Source of the DNA: Gerris lacustris
Taxonomy: Eukaryota; Arthropoda; Insecta; Hemiptera; Gerridae
DNA: 64,000 bases
Direction of reading: 5' to 3'
Assembly: GCA_951217055.1 (NCBI GenBank)
Contig: OX578284.1
Location: 48,397,177-48,461,176, forward strand
Shown here: piece by piece, positions 23,738 to 34,786 of the stretch
How the letters are laid out: the number at the start of each line of letters is the position of its first letter
How positions within the stretch are numbered: the stretch's first letter is position 1
Notes under the pieces: generated by a model
What the model saw: only the letters and a program-made list of their open reading frames with translations
The model's database searches: none
Told to the model about the DNA's origin: nothing
Made by a program: the position numbers and the translations under genes

Positions 23738-24602
23738 ATGAGATTTCACGCTTATGTTTTGGATTATAAAATATGAATTTTGTTTAAGTGTCATTTTCTT
23801 ATTATAAATTATAAAACATTGCTTTTTCTTCTTCTTTCAATAAACTTAATTATTTTTATTTTATATTTAATATTTATTTCATTCTTATTATTATTATTTT
23901 TTTTTTTTTTTTATATTTATATTTTATTATTATTATTATTTTTTATTTATTTATTTATTTTTTTTTATTAGTTGTTTCTTACCTCTAATGCTAAGCGATT
24001 TTATCAATTATTTTTTTACTTTCTTATATAAGTAGTATTTTTTAGAGGAGGAGTATTGTCATTTTGATGGATGTACATCCAATTGATTGGTGCCCAATGG
24101 TACTCACTTTTTAATCGACTGATCAAAAATTAGTTATGTATACAGATTTTTCCAAAATAATTTTACTTAATTTATTATGTTATTGCGTTGTTATTTGTTT
24201 TTAAAAATTATAATTGCAATTATAATTAGTCCTAATTCAAGTAATAAAGTAATATGAATAATGCTTTTGAAAAATCTAGCTTTAATATTTTAACTCAAAA
24301 GAGGTTGAATTTGTTATTAATATGGCTTCTAATGAAATAATTAATTATAACTTCAATATACTCGGGCTATCCTAAATATTTAATTATAAATTTTTTTCGT
24401 AACTTGTTTTTATAATTAATAAATATTGTAGATACACAGAGGTTAATGATTGATTATTACATATCATGATAATTAAATTTTGAAATTTTTCATTTAGGAT
24501 TATAATTAAGGGATTGGTTAGTTAATAATTATGAATTATAATTTGATTAATAATTATCGTTTATTAGTTAAATTTATTTGGTTTAGGTTCTCTCTTAAAA
24601 AT
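23736..24602. other. Very AT-rich, no gene recognised
   Basis: Long runs of T and TTA dominate 23880-23970. No repeat boundary or coding signal is seen. Confidence 0.35.
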
Positions 24603-24757
24603 AGACTGCCAATTGGTGTGGCACATAGCTTCCTCGCATCCTATCGCTTACTTTATTGATTTTATGCTTTTACAAGACATTATTGTCTAATTTGTTTGTT
24701 TCGCCCGTTTTTTTAATTTGTCAAAATTGTTTTGATTTTTTATGTAAATTAGTATCA

Positions 24758-26333
24758 ATTTGTAATGTCTTTTCTAAAGTTTTCGAACGCACCCTCCATT
24801 CTTATTTATCCTCCTTAATCTACCCTCTTCTTAATCCTCATCAGCATGGTTTTGTTTCAAATAAATCGACAAATAGCAACTTAGTATCTTTCTTATCGTA
24901 TCTTGGTCCAACTGTTGCTAAAGGTTCACAGGTTGATGCAATTTTCTTTGATTTCAGTAAAGCGTTTGACCTTGTTAACCACGCCATCTTAATTAACAAA
25001 CTTACATCTCTTTCTTTACATCCCCAATTAGTATAATTTTTTAGTAGCTATTTATCAAACAGAACTTGTCAAGTCAAAATAAAAAACCACTTATCGCAAT
25101 CTTACTGCGCTTATTCAGGCGTCCTCCAAGGATCAATTCTAGGGCCTTTACTGTTTCTTGCTTTCATCAATGACTTATGCGAAGTTATTAATTGTCCCTT
25201 CCTATTATTTGCGGATGACTTTTCTCTTTCCTCTTGCCAAATTCTCTAAAATGATATCGATGCCATATCTTCGTGGTGCAAAACAAACAAAATGATTAAC
25301 ATCTTTCGTGTCGTCGTGACATCTTTCGTGTCGTTCTCCCGACGTCGACACCCTTTGCAATTCAAATATGTTCTTGATGGCACTTTTACCCGCACCGATT
25401 CTGTTTGTGATCTTGGTATCATATTAGATTCTAGACTTAGTAGTAGTCTAGTACTTCCTACTAGAACGGGTAGGACGAACTACTTATTCGAGCCTTGCAA
25501 TTAGGCCATCACTTAAGCCCTTTTTACGCCCCGTGGTGGAGAGTTCCAGCTACTTCACACATCATACATTTGTACATTGTACCGCCGAAGCGAGTATGAT
25601 GTGGTCATTAGTAAGCTATATAAGTGTGCGTCAAAGCGTGGGGAAGAGTCCCCATAAAGGGTGTCCCTCGCATTGCTCCGTCCTCGAACCATAGGTACAA
25701 ATTACATCATCATGACCCAGATCGGACCCACATCAAAGAGTGAGGGAAGAGTCCCCATAAAGGGTGTCCCTCGCCCTGCACCGTCCGCGATTCATTGATG
25801 GAATTCAGAGTATCATGGCACGGGATCGAACCCACGACCTCGAGTTGCCTCGACTTAGTGATGATAGCTGAGCGAGCGCCTTAAGACGCTCGGCTACCCT
25901 GCCTCGGATACTTCTTCAGGAGAGCTTACTTCTCAAATGAGCATTTATCTGAGCGCCTTGAACTCTCGTCTTTGCGTCGGATGAGGAAAGCCTTTAAAAT
26001 TCTGTACCCCTCTAAGGCCCTTAATGGCAAGTTTCGTTGTAAGGGAGTTGCCTCTTATGTTGTCATCCTACCTGTTGGACGTCGAGCTAGCAGATTTGCA
26101 TATATCAGGCATATATCTGACATATTATGTTCCTTAGTTCGTTGCGTCCATTCTCTGAATTCTCTGTGCCGTACTAACAGTCATATCAAAGTCTCTGCCC
26201 TATTAAAACTTAAAACCATTTTTCCTCTCCTTTCCCATGGCCAGTAATTTTTACTAAGTATTTAAACCTCTGGAGCGCTTATCTCGTGGCTTCAAGGCTG
26301 CATAAGGCTCATAAAAAAATAAAAATAAAAATA
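24758..26333 (+). mobile_element. 5'-truncated LINE (Jockey/CR1-like), dead
   Basis: One frame reads, in order, VFERTLHSYLS, GFVSNKSTNSNLVSF, AIFFDFSKAFDLVNH, a stop at 25034-25036, YLSNRTCQVKI, GVLQGSILGPLLFLAFIND, then LLFADDFSLS, the last being the catalytic FADD form of YADD. A second stop follows near 25250. The C-terminal part (25920-26247) reads RRMRKAFKILY and on to VGRRASRFAY, as expected for the end of this LINE class. The 3' tail is an A-rich (AAATA)n stretch. The 5' half, including the endonuclease, is missing. A SINE interrupts the element at about 25530-25910. Confidence 0.85.
25530..25910 (-). mobile_element. tRNA-derived SINE inserted in the LINE
   Basis: On the minus strand it begins CCGAGGCAGGGTAGCCGAG. 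This gives an A-box-like GGTAGCCGAGCGTCTTAAGG and, about 50 bases on, a B-box GTGGGTTCGATCCC (25835-25822). The layout with a long variable region resembles tRNA-Leu or tRNA-Ser. The body holds two copies, about 100 bases apart, of gaagagtccccataaagggt followed by gtccctcgc. The exact 3' boundary is uncertain. Confidence 0.8.
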
Positions 26334-26789
26334 AATAAATACATAAATTAGCAAAAGTTAAAGAGCCCAGACAGTTCAAATTAATCTGAGGCTATCTGCG
26401 GGTTACTTTCGATAAACTATAAAAGTTTCATACAAATCAGGAAAATACTTATGAATCTGTAGGTGTAAATAAATGTATGTTTGTGTGGATGTAGAAGAGA
26501 AAAAAAAAAGCGCAGAAGGTTAAAACTTATATGGGACCAACAATGGGCTATTCATGATCTATCATCCAAATTTTATTAAAATCGGACGTGTAGTTTTTAA
26601 GATATTATGGTTCGCAAAAATAGAGCGACAGACAGACACGGAACCAAAAATGTTCCCTGATGTCTGAAATGGATTTCTGGTTGGAATTTTTGAAATCGGA
26701 GACCTATAAATTGTTCGTTCTTCGGAACGATCACGTAGCTTCTGTTACCTTCGGTAAGCTCGGAAGCAATTACTCAATATACGCATAAT

Positions 26790-27235
26790 ATTGTGTATAA
26801 TATGTATAATATTTTGTGTATAATGCGGTGTAAAATATAGTGTTTACTATTTTGTATATTGTGGTGTAAATTGTATAATATGGTGTATAATATAGTGTAT
26901 AATATAGTGAATAATATAATGTATAATGTGGCGTATAACATGGTATATAATAAGGTGTATAATGTGGTGTATAATATAGTGTGTAACTTGGTGTCTAATA
27001 TTGTGTATAATATTGTGTATAACATGGTGTATAATATTTTGAATAATGTGGTGTAAAATGTGATATATACTTACTTACTTACTCCATGGCGTTACATGCC
27101 TTGTAGGGACTGAGCCTCCGTTCTATCAGCCCATATCTTATAATGCAATAATGTGATATATAATATGGTATATAATAAGGTGTTTAATGTGGTGTATATG
27201 GTGTGTAACATGGTGTATAATGAGGGTGTTCGTAC
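26790..27235. repeat. 12-bp minisatellite (GTGTATAATATG)n
   Basis: About 26 degenerate units of roughly 12 bases, in two parts (26790-27069 and 27150-27235) separated by a short insertion. The Tyr-Asn-Ile-Val-like frames on both strands are products of the repeat and not genes. Confidence 0.9.
27070..27149 (-). mobile_element. Small retroposed insert with 13-base duplication
   Basis: The 80-base insert (cttacttacttactccatgg onward) is flanked by AATGTGATATATA at 27057-27069 and again at 27150-27162. On the minus strand it ends in (AAGT)n, like the tail of a SINE or LINE. It is GC-richer than the minisatellite it sits in and is probably a truncated SINE 3' end. Confidence 0.6.
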
Positions 27236-27847
27236 AATAAGTAAATGTATCAGTAAAAAAATATTCTAAAATATGTTATTGACAACATCTAGCTACGATA
27301 TTATATGTGTTGGAATTGAATCGTCTTAACTGAATTGCGGTGTTAATTCTGTTAACATATTGGAATTGAATTAAAGATTTTTTAACTGGGTTTAAAGTGG
27401 TTCTAGGAAGCGTTGACAGCAGTTTAAAGCCGATTCAACGAGGATCCAAGCTCCGTTGATAGGAAGGCTTGTTAAGTCGTCGAGTAGATTCCTCGACCTG
27501 GTTGGGAAATGATTGGTTATCGATCACAAGGTTGATAAGAGCTTCCCAAACCTTACACATGACTAATTTTCCTCTCGCAAATCTCTATTTACAGATATTA
27601 CGTGAAGCGTAAACATCAATTCAACTTCGTCGTTGGTTTATAAGAGTGAAGGAAAAAATTTTAAAGGCTATTTTTTTTAAAGCATTTTTAATCGGGCATT
27701 ATTATTGGAAATTCTAATTTCATATTTCTAAAAATTTTTATAAAGAATTTTAATATATTATCAGAACAACTTTGCACACAATTTAAGGTTTATAAACAAT
27801 ATTATTCTAAAAAAATAAGTATTCTTATAAAAAAAAAAAAAAAAATT
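27236..27847. other. No gene recognised
   Basis: gttggaattgaat occurs twice (about 27309 and 27360). No coding or repeat boundary can be given. A poly-A run precedes the next family A copy. Confidence 0.3.
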
Positions 27848-28487
27848 GTTTCCGAGCTTACCGAAGGTAACCGAAGCTACGTGATCGTTCTGAAGAACGA
27901 AAAGTGTTTAAAGGTCTGATTTCAAAAATTCCAAGACAGAAATCCGTTTCAAACATTAGGGAACATTTTTGGTTCCATGTTGTCTGTCGGTCTGTCGCTT
28001 AATTTTTGCGAACCAACATATCTTAATAACTACACCATTGAATTTAATGAAATTTGTATGATAGGTCATAATTAGCTTATTGTCGGTCCCATATAAGTTT
28101 CAACCTTCTGCGCTCATTTGTTTCTTCCACATTCATTTATTTACACCTATAGCTTCAAAAGTACTTATCTGATTTGTATGAAACTTTTATAGTTTATCTA
28201 AAGTAGCCCGCAGATAGCCCAGATTAATTTGAACCGTCTACGCTCTTTAACTTTTGCTAAATTTATATTTTAATTCGTGTAAAAAATCTAAACAATTTTG
28301 ACAGATTAAAAAAAAAACAATTAAATCAAACAACAAAATTAAATCAACAACTAAATCAATAACAAACAAATAAATTAAAACAATTAAATCAATTTGACAA
28401 TAATGACTTGAAAAAGCATAAAATCAATAAAGTACGTGGATATAGGATGCGAGGAAGCTAAGTGCCACACCAATTGGCAGTCTATTT
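27848..28487 (+). mobile_element. Family A, near full-length copy
   Basis: It starts with the hairpin ttccgagcttaccgaaggta and goes on through ccatataagtttcaacctt and cgcagatagcccagatt. It ends in the block aggatgcgaggaagctaag and ccaattggcagtctatttt. A second copy of just the distal end lies at 28618-28688. It shows no open frame, and the middle is a simple (AAATC)n-like region. Confidence 0.85.
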
Positions 28488-29044
28488 TTCAAATACAATT
28501 GTTCAGTAAAACCAACAGCGACACCGCTATGAAGTGTTAAAGATCACTAAAACTATTAATAGTTTTTACACAATAAATAATTTAACAATAAAGTAATATA
28601 GCAATAATTTTAATGTTAATATAACAATAAAGTACCTGATAGGATGCGAGGAAGCTGTGTACCAAACTAATTGGCAGTCTATTTTTTTTTGTTTTAAAAT
28701 AAATATAAAAATATGTATTTTTTGTTGAAAAAAAAAATTTAATAATAAATCTTTCCATATTTTTTCTCCCTTTTGGAGGTGAAATCTTGTACGTACCGTG
28801 GGAGTAAAAATCACTAGCACCTTCGCGATAATTAACTCCCTCGGCTCCACCTCAGGAACTCACTTCATAGCTCAGGGTGCAATCACTTACTCTACTCCCT
28901 TGGTGCGTAAATAACTATTTATGTAGAGAGTGTTAAAATGAGACGGCTGACATACTGAAGTTATGACTGACGGATTACTAAAAAGATGGAAATTGTGACT
29001 TTGAAGGCTGTGTTCAAATTAAAAATTATGGAGGAATAGCTACA
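28488..29044. other. Family A end fragment and unassigned DNA
   Basis: 28500-28560 (ccaacagcgacaccgctatg) matches, inverted, the words at 41390-41440 and 53860-53880. 28618-28688 is an extra family A end. The 94-codon minus frame at 28566-28850 overlaps these repeats and is not taken as a gene. Confidence 0.4.
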
Positions 29045-29191
29045 AACCTGGACACAATTGACTACAAACTGAGATTCATAAAATCTCTAATAGCTATTTG
29101 GAACTTTTCACATAGGAAAACCGAGGAAGAGATGGTACTCTCCAAACTGATAATTGGACATATTAGACTATCTTACAACAACTTCAACTTG
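29045..29191 (+). pseudogene. LINE C-terminal (RNase H-side) remnant
   Basis: One frame reads IWNFSHRKTEEEMVLSKLII followed by GHIRLSYNNF. This matches the conserved end of many LINE polyproteins, W-x(4)-R-R-x-E-E-x-x-L-x-R-L-x-I-G-H-x-R-L-T-H-x-Y. Conserved Arg and Thr/His positions are changed, and no upstream catalytic residues are visible. It is a short decayed fragment with no link to the LINE at 24758. Confidence 0.65.
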
Positions 29192-29869
29192 GAAATACTA
29201 AGATGCAGACGGTTATGAGAACTAGTGTATTTTTTACAGCCTTAGAGTTAATCTACAAAAAGTTAACTGTGAGTTAATATGTTATCATAAATATATAAGT
29301 AATTGTTGAGTATTGCACCATTCAGAAGATTTTCTCTAAACATTACCTAATTACCATGTCTCTAGACTAGACATTACCCAATTATTTATGGTATTTAAAT
29401 GCGTTTAATATTTACATGGCCTGAAGAGGTTAACAGGTAGTATTAGTCATTTTAAAAATAACAGAATACTAACGATATGCTTAATTGGTACTCAAAAGAG
29501 ATTACCAAGATAATATTGCATTTTCTATTGAATGTTTATTTGTACAGCTAACATTGTAAGCTGTACTAATAAATTATAAATGTAAAACAATAGTTCAGTA
29601 ATTTAATTCAGCTATAGCCATTGGGACACCAAGATAAGGGCAATAAAAGTAAATCATACAATAAATCAAATGTGATGTACTTGTAAAGTATTTAAATTTA
29701 ATTTTTTAACGTATTGTCGAGTTCTTTTTAACTCTGCTCACATTTTACAGTTATTAATTCATATAATATGGAAAACAACAATACATAACTCATAACTAAA
29801 CGTTCTAATTAAAAACTTTTACGAGCAATAACTTTAAATACAGGTGTAAATCTTTCAGAGCCATGCATC
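29192..29869. other. No gene recognised
   Basis: AT-rich DNA without recognisable structure. Confidence 0.3.
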
Positions 29870-30275
29870 ATTTGATCAGATAAGTGCTTTTGAAGCTATA
29901 GGTGTAAATAGATTAATGTTTGTGTGCATGTGGAAAAGAAACAAATAAGCTCAGAAGATTGAAACTTATATGGGACCAACTATGGGCTAATTATGACCTA
30001 CCATCTAAATGTAATTAAAATCGGACGTGTAGTTTTTAAGATATGTTGGTTCGCAAAAATCGAACGACAGACAGACAGACAGACCGACACGGGACCAAAA
30101 ATGTTCCCTGATGTCTTTAACGGATTTCTGTCTTGGATTTTTTGAAACCGGAGACCTAAAATATTTCGAAACGATAGCTTCCGTTCGGTAAGCTCGGAAG
30201 CAAAAAATTAAAACAATTTTGACATCAAAATACGGGGAAACAATTAAACAAATTAGAAAATTGGCAGTCTATTTT
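29870..30275 (-). mobile_element. Family A copy, reverse
   Basis: It runs from the block ttgaagctataggtgtaaat to the terminal hairpin ttcggtaagctcggaagc. It is followed at 30208-30275 by another family A end (aattggcagtctatttt) in the opposite orientation, so two copies or copy ends meet head to head. A run of ACAG units lies at about 30065-30085. Confidence 0.75.
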
Positions 30276-30769
30276 GTTGTTATTTTGTATATATCCATTT
30301 GTCGGACATTACATTTACTTTACGTTTAATGCCTAAAATTACTGTCTAGGAATAATAACAAAGAAACTACGCTGCTGTGAATGGGGATAAGAATAATATT
30401 TACGCTATTTTGTGTATGTGTAGTAGTATGCGTGATAGTAAAAAGAGTTTTTTCTGAAAAACCAAGAAACTTGTATGTAAAATAAAATTTATGTATTATA
30501 ATAATAGTATTCTATAATATAAAAGGAAGAAATTTTATAATTCTGTATATAATAGTGGAAGTAACAGTACGTTTAGTTTCGTGTGGCGAAGGCTCAGCTT
30601 GTTTCTGATGGAGTTCTTCAATCAATAGTTCTAATAGATCATGAATATTCTTCATTGTCAATAATTATGATGTTCGTTTTATTGTCAAAGGTTTGTCTAC
30701 AGCAGTTTTTGCATGCTATGGAGCACTTTGAGACGGCCTTTCAAAAATCACAAGGCATAGTGCATCCTT
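30276..30769. other. No gene recognised
   Basis: A 69-codon plus-strand frame (30583-30792) lies against the start of the duplicated block. It has no motif I can name and probably belongs to the same decayed element. Confidence 0.3.
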
Positions 30770-31330
30770 TCCTGCGCTACCCAGGAATATAGGTCAGGAT
30801 TGACTGAGAAGCTGGATAACGGTGTTTTTTTCAATACTGTATAGTGTATCCATAGCTGTGCAGTAGGTCCATTTTTTGTACATGAACCAGTACTTCATGA
30901 AACATCATCTCAACCCGTTGAAGTATGTTTGCCAGTACAGCTCATTCTGACTGACAAGCAAAGTTGCTAATGTTTGGTGAGCTAATAAATGTGCTCTTAT
31001 ATGCTGATTTCAGAAAAAAATACAGTCAAACAGATTTATTTGACCACTCCATTCTAGTGCATCCTTTTCTGTGCTATCAAGAAATATAGGTTAGGATTGA
31101 CGGAGGAGCTGGTTATCAGGGGTGTTTTCAAATACTGTAATACTGCATCCATAGCTGTGCAGTGGGCCCATTTTGGTGGATGAACCACTACTTCATCTCA
31201 ACCCGTTGAAGTATGTTAGTCAGTACAGCTCTGTCTGACAGACAACCAAAGTTGCTAATGCCTAGTGAGCCAATAAATGTGCTCTTATTATATGCTGTTT
31301 TTAGAAAAAATGTGCAGTCAAACAAATTTC
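30770..31330 (-). pseudogene. Tandemly duplicated transposon-protein relic
   Basis: Two copies of about 290 bases (30770-31055 and 31060-31330) are roughly 80% alike, sharing for example agtgcatcctttcctg-type and tcaacccgttgaagtatgtt. On the minus strand, copy 2 encodes WFIHQNGPTAQLWMQYY and copy 1 GPTAQLWIHYTVL, both broken by stops and frameshifts. I recall the GPTA.LW.QY motif from repetitive arthropod proteins of uncertain transposon class. This is recollection, so only a transposon origin is proposed. Confidence 0.5.
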
Positions 31331-31639
31331 TTAGTCCACTCCATGTCACTTTTACTATAATAGCTGCCATAAGGAAAATTAATAGATGAAATCCTCCCAG
31401 GTCTTAAAATGACCTTATCTAATTTAGGGGGTTTTGACTGTGAAACATTTATTTTATCTTTATATAAAGAGAAATGAGGTGTTTGTAAAAGTGGGTATAA
31501 CGTCACAAACACGTTTTTTCATCAAAATTTAAAAAATTCTGGAATACACGAGTGAAGGGTTTTTTGCACGGTTTCTACTTTAGCTGAGGAGTAATTAATA
31601 AGTAAATAAATTAATAATATGAATAACTATGGGATGCTT
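31331..31639. other. No gene recognised
   Basis: Contains the 64-codon minus frame 31318-31512, without a motif. Confidence 0.3.
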
Positions 31640-32040
31640 TTTCAATGACCAACCCGTGAAATTTGAGCGAGTAAACGAATCAGGCCGGGGCAATATTTAT
31701 TTTATAAAGTTATTGCAGGCTTGCTGCACTCGCCTGTCTCGACGGCTTAACCTTATCATAGTGCCTTGAGTTTGTAAACAATCTTTATTTGTAGACAATC
31801 TTTATTAAAATGTTTTAGTAGGCTCGCTGTGCTCGTCTTTTTTATACAGATTTTTTTTTTTTTTTAAATATTAAAGGCTCGCTGCGCTTGCATTTTTAGA
31901 TAATCATTATTTTACCAAATTATTGCCAGCTTGCTACTCTTGCCAGCTATCTTATTCAGCATTTGTAGATAACGTTATTCCAGGCTCGGTACGCTCGCCT
32001 CTTTATGCAACAATGCTGCCCAATAGTCGAGCCTGCCATC
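31640..32040. repeat. Array of GGCTCGCTGCGCTCGCC-like motifs
   Basis: Five related, roughly palindromic motifs occur at about 31716 (ggcttgctgcactcgcct), 31817 (ggctcgctgtgctcg), 31875 (ggctcgctgcgcttgc), 31929 (agcttgctactcttgcc) and 31981 (ggctcggtacgctcgcct). They are spaced about 50-100 bases apart in AT-rich DNA with recurring gtagataa..ttatt words. This is a degenerate tandem repeat. No coding role is seen. Confidence 0.65.
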
Positions 32041-32632
32041 ATTTTTTTAAAATAAATATTATGTACATATGCAAGGAAAATTGTTTTTTCTACTAAGAAC
32101 TTGCGACTTTGTACAACATTCTGCTCCCTGCATCTCATTATTTATGACAACTTTAAATTTAGGATGGTGCCCAATATTTCAGATGACTAACGAATAAGTT
32201 TATAAGTTGCAACGTTCCGGAGATTTAATAAAAAAAAAAACTCGATAAAACTTTTAAAAATGTAACTAACTATGTGTGTAAACTAACTTGAACGCGAACA
32301 TTGCTTTTGAATTTTTATACTTTTCTTCTATATTGGAGCATGTGCATCAAAGGATAATCCTTGATTTCATGCCAGTTTGCTTCTCAAAGCAACAAATTGC
32401 TGCGATAAGTTATTACAACCTGATAGTCATTTATATTCAGTGAGGCTTGACAATTCTCAATTTCCATACTTCATCTAGGGTTAAACTATGCAAGCATGTT
32501 CTACAACTCGTGCTAGAAATATATATTTAAAAATTCAAATAAAGTGGACATATAATATTCTAAATACTATATAGGCCCTAGTTAATAAAACCATTGAAGT
32601 TTGCCAGTGAACGTTAGAAGTTTGGCAGTAAA
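32041..32632. other. No gene recognised
   Basis: AT-rich sequence with no coding or repeat signal that I can support. Confidence 0.3.
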
Positions 32633-33190
32633 AAATAGACTGCCAATTGGTGTAGCACATAGCTTCCTCGCCTCCTATCCACGTACTTAATTGATTTTAT
32701 GATTTTACAAGCCATTATTATTTAATTGGTTTAATTGTTTTCCCCGTTTTTTTTATTCTGTCAAAATTGTTTTTATTTATTACACGAGTAAAGTGTCAAT
32801 TTAGCAAAAGTTAAAGAGCGCAGATGGTTCAAATTAATCTGGGGCTATCTGCGGGTTACATTCGATAAACTATAAAAGTGTCATTCTAATCAGATAAGTA
32901 CTTTTGAAGCAATAGGTGTAAATAAATGTATGTTTGTGCGCATGTGGATGAGAAACAAATAGGCGCAGAGGGTTGAAACTTATATGGGACCAACGATGGG
33001 CTAATTATGACCTACCACCTAAAATTCATTAAAATTGGACGTGTAGTTTTTAAGATATAATATGTTGGTTCGCTAAAATTGAACGACAGACCGACACGGG
33101 ACCAAAAATGTTCCCTGATGTCTGAAAAGGAATTTCTGTCTTGGAATTTCTGGATGGAAGCTTCCGTTACCTTCGGTAAGCTCTGAAGCA
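32633..33190 (-). mobile_element. Family A, complete reference copy
   Basis: The whole family is visible without interruption. aatagactgccaattggtgt starts it, followed by cgcctcctatccacgtac, agcaaaagttaaagagcgca, caataggtgtaaataaatgt, aacttatatgggaccaac and ttccctgatgtctgaaaagg. It ends with a hairpin built on cttccgttaccttcggtaag. It is about 558 bases. Neither terminal inverted repeats nor a poly(A) tail are seen, but there is a strong hairpin at one end. Confidence 0.85.
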
Positions 33191-34786
33191 AAATATGCCA
33201 TACATACTTAGAACTTGAAATACCAACCTTTATTTAAGCAATAATTATACCCAATTATACAAAATCATTATTTCTTTCGTCCCACTTTATATATTAAGAA
33301 TATTATTGGAGAGTCTTACAAAAAAATTCTTTGTTTTAAAATGTAAAATGATACAATATTCTATCCTCTGAGTTATAGAAAAACAGGTAGATTTAAAAAA
33401 ACAAAAAAAAAAAAACACGTGTGGTGTCGTGGGTCACCCGGTAGGAACGAAGTTCCTTACATTTTTCATTAAATATAAATAATAAATCACACTGATAAGT
33501 ACGTATACGTTGCTAACTACTTATACATGGCGGAGTTAACAGACAAAATTAAAAGTAACTAACTGTTTGCACCTAGCGGAGTTAAGGCAAAATTAAAAGA
33601 AACAAGAAGCATTATTTGTATCATTAAAGCAAGCCTCTTACAATAAATATGTATTGAATATTGAGAAAAAAAGTTAATCCTGGTGAGTTTATAGTTAAAG
33701 AGTATGTTTGTAGTATATAGCCTGAGGAAAAAGAACTGTGTTCTACCTACCCGGCCTACTAATTTAAAATATTAAAAAATATATCTCTTCCCTACTCAAA
33801 AAATCTGCTTGTATCAGGTTGAAATTTAACGTGCCTGTTTCAATTGTACTTAAGACGATGTGTAAGAAGTTTTATTAAAATCGTTACGTTAGAACGTAAG
33901 ATATCGGTAAAAACATTGTTTTCATTATTTTAAACGTTTAGGTCCGCTTTAATCAATTTATTATCATCTATCTTTATTCCTCCATAGCAGTGAAGCAGCC
34001 TCTAAGCACCTCTTGGGCGGATAACGTTGTCCAACAAACTCAGCCTGGGCATTCGTAAAATGAACATGTGTACCAAATTTCAACTCACTCGAGTTCATCT
34101 TTTACTCAAGTTATCGTCATCGGTAGATTTCGTGACGCTTGGTTTTGTGACGGTGATTTTGGTCGTTTTTTTTTTAGATTCACTACCGGGCTCCAGAACG
34201 TGCCAGGAACTTCGTTCCAATAATATTGAATTAAGTTTACTTATTCTAATTTTCAATGATCGTGGAGAAAAAAACAATAGACATAATTTAGAATATTATC
34301 ATGAAATTTCGGTTTTAAAATTGCCCTATTATAGCGCTGAATGTGTCGATTAAATTATATATAATGTAGACTAAAGGTGAGACTGCTAAATAATAAATGA
34401 ATAAATTTAAAATCAATAAAGATATTATTTCAAAGTTATATTTTACAATGGTATTATTAAAAAATATTTACAATTTTTATTTCTTAAAGAAGCTATGATT
34501 TTTATAAATAAATTATTAATAATAACTATATAATGATATATTACAAGATAATTGTGCATCAGTTAATTACCGTTGAATCATTTATGCTCTATAATTAAAT
34601 TATGTGGTTAACTATTAAAAGTTAGCATACTTAATAATGGCACCTAAATAAATAATTTAGATTTATAATCATTATATTTTTGACGAAAAATGATATGTTG
34701 AGATGATTTAGAAAAAATTTGCGTGCAATTATAGGCAATTCAAACATGCCTCCAGGGGTTCGTTGAGGAGTAAATTTGAATTAGGT
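33191..34786. other. 3' flank of the chitin-binding gene; repeat fragments
   Basis: 33820-33930 (tgcctgtttcaattgtactt through gtaagatatcggtaaaaac) matches 53740-53830. 34017-34130 (gcggataacgttgtccaac, atcttttactcaagttatcg) matches 41565-41660 and 53990-54090. No gene is recognised. A 108-codon frame at 34027-34353 covers these repeats and is not a gene. Confidence 0.5.
34476..34481 (-). terminator. Candidate poly(A) signal
   Basis: AATAAA on the minus strand about 306 bases past the TAA of the chitin-binding gene. It is the first canonical hexamer I see downstream. Nearer variants such as TATAAA and AATATA occur around 34660-34680, so the real cleavage site is uncertain. Confidence 0.3.

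Larger units (their letters stand above)
24603..26768 (-). mobile_element. Family A copy interrupted by a LINE
   Basis: The left part (24603-24757) starts aatagactgccaattggtgt. The right part (about 26334-26768) resumes at agcaaaagttaaagag and ends with the hairpin cttcggtaagctcggaagc. The undisturbed copy at 32633-33190 shows the junction sequence (gtcaatttagcaaaagtt), so the LINE at 24758-26333 inserted into this copy. Confidence 0.8.

Noticed and set aside
25822..25898. Functional tRNA-Leu/Ser gene
   Set aside because: The A- and B-boxes are good, but the acceptor stem cannot be closed and the sequence continues into a SINE body inside a LINE.
26774..27056. Tyr/Ile/Val-rich frames on both strands
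   Set aside because: Products of the 12-bp minisatellite.
34027..34353. 108-codon plus-strand frame
   Set aside because: It lies across dispersed repeat fragments shared with 41.6 and 54.0 kb and has no domain.
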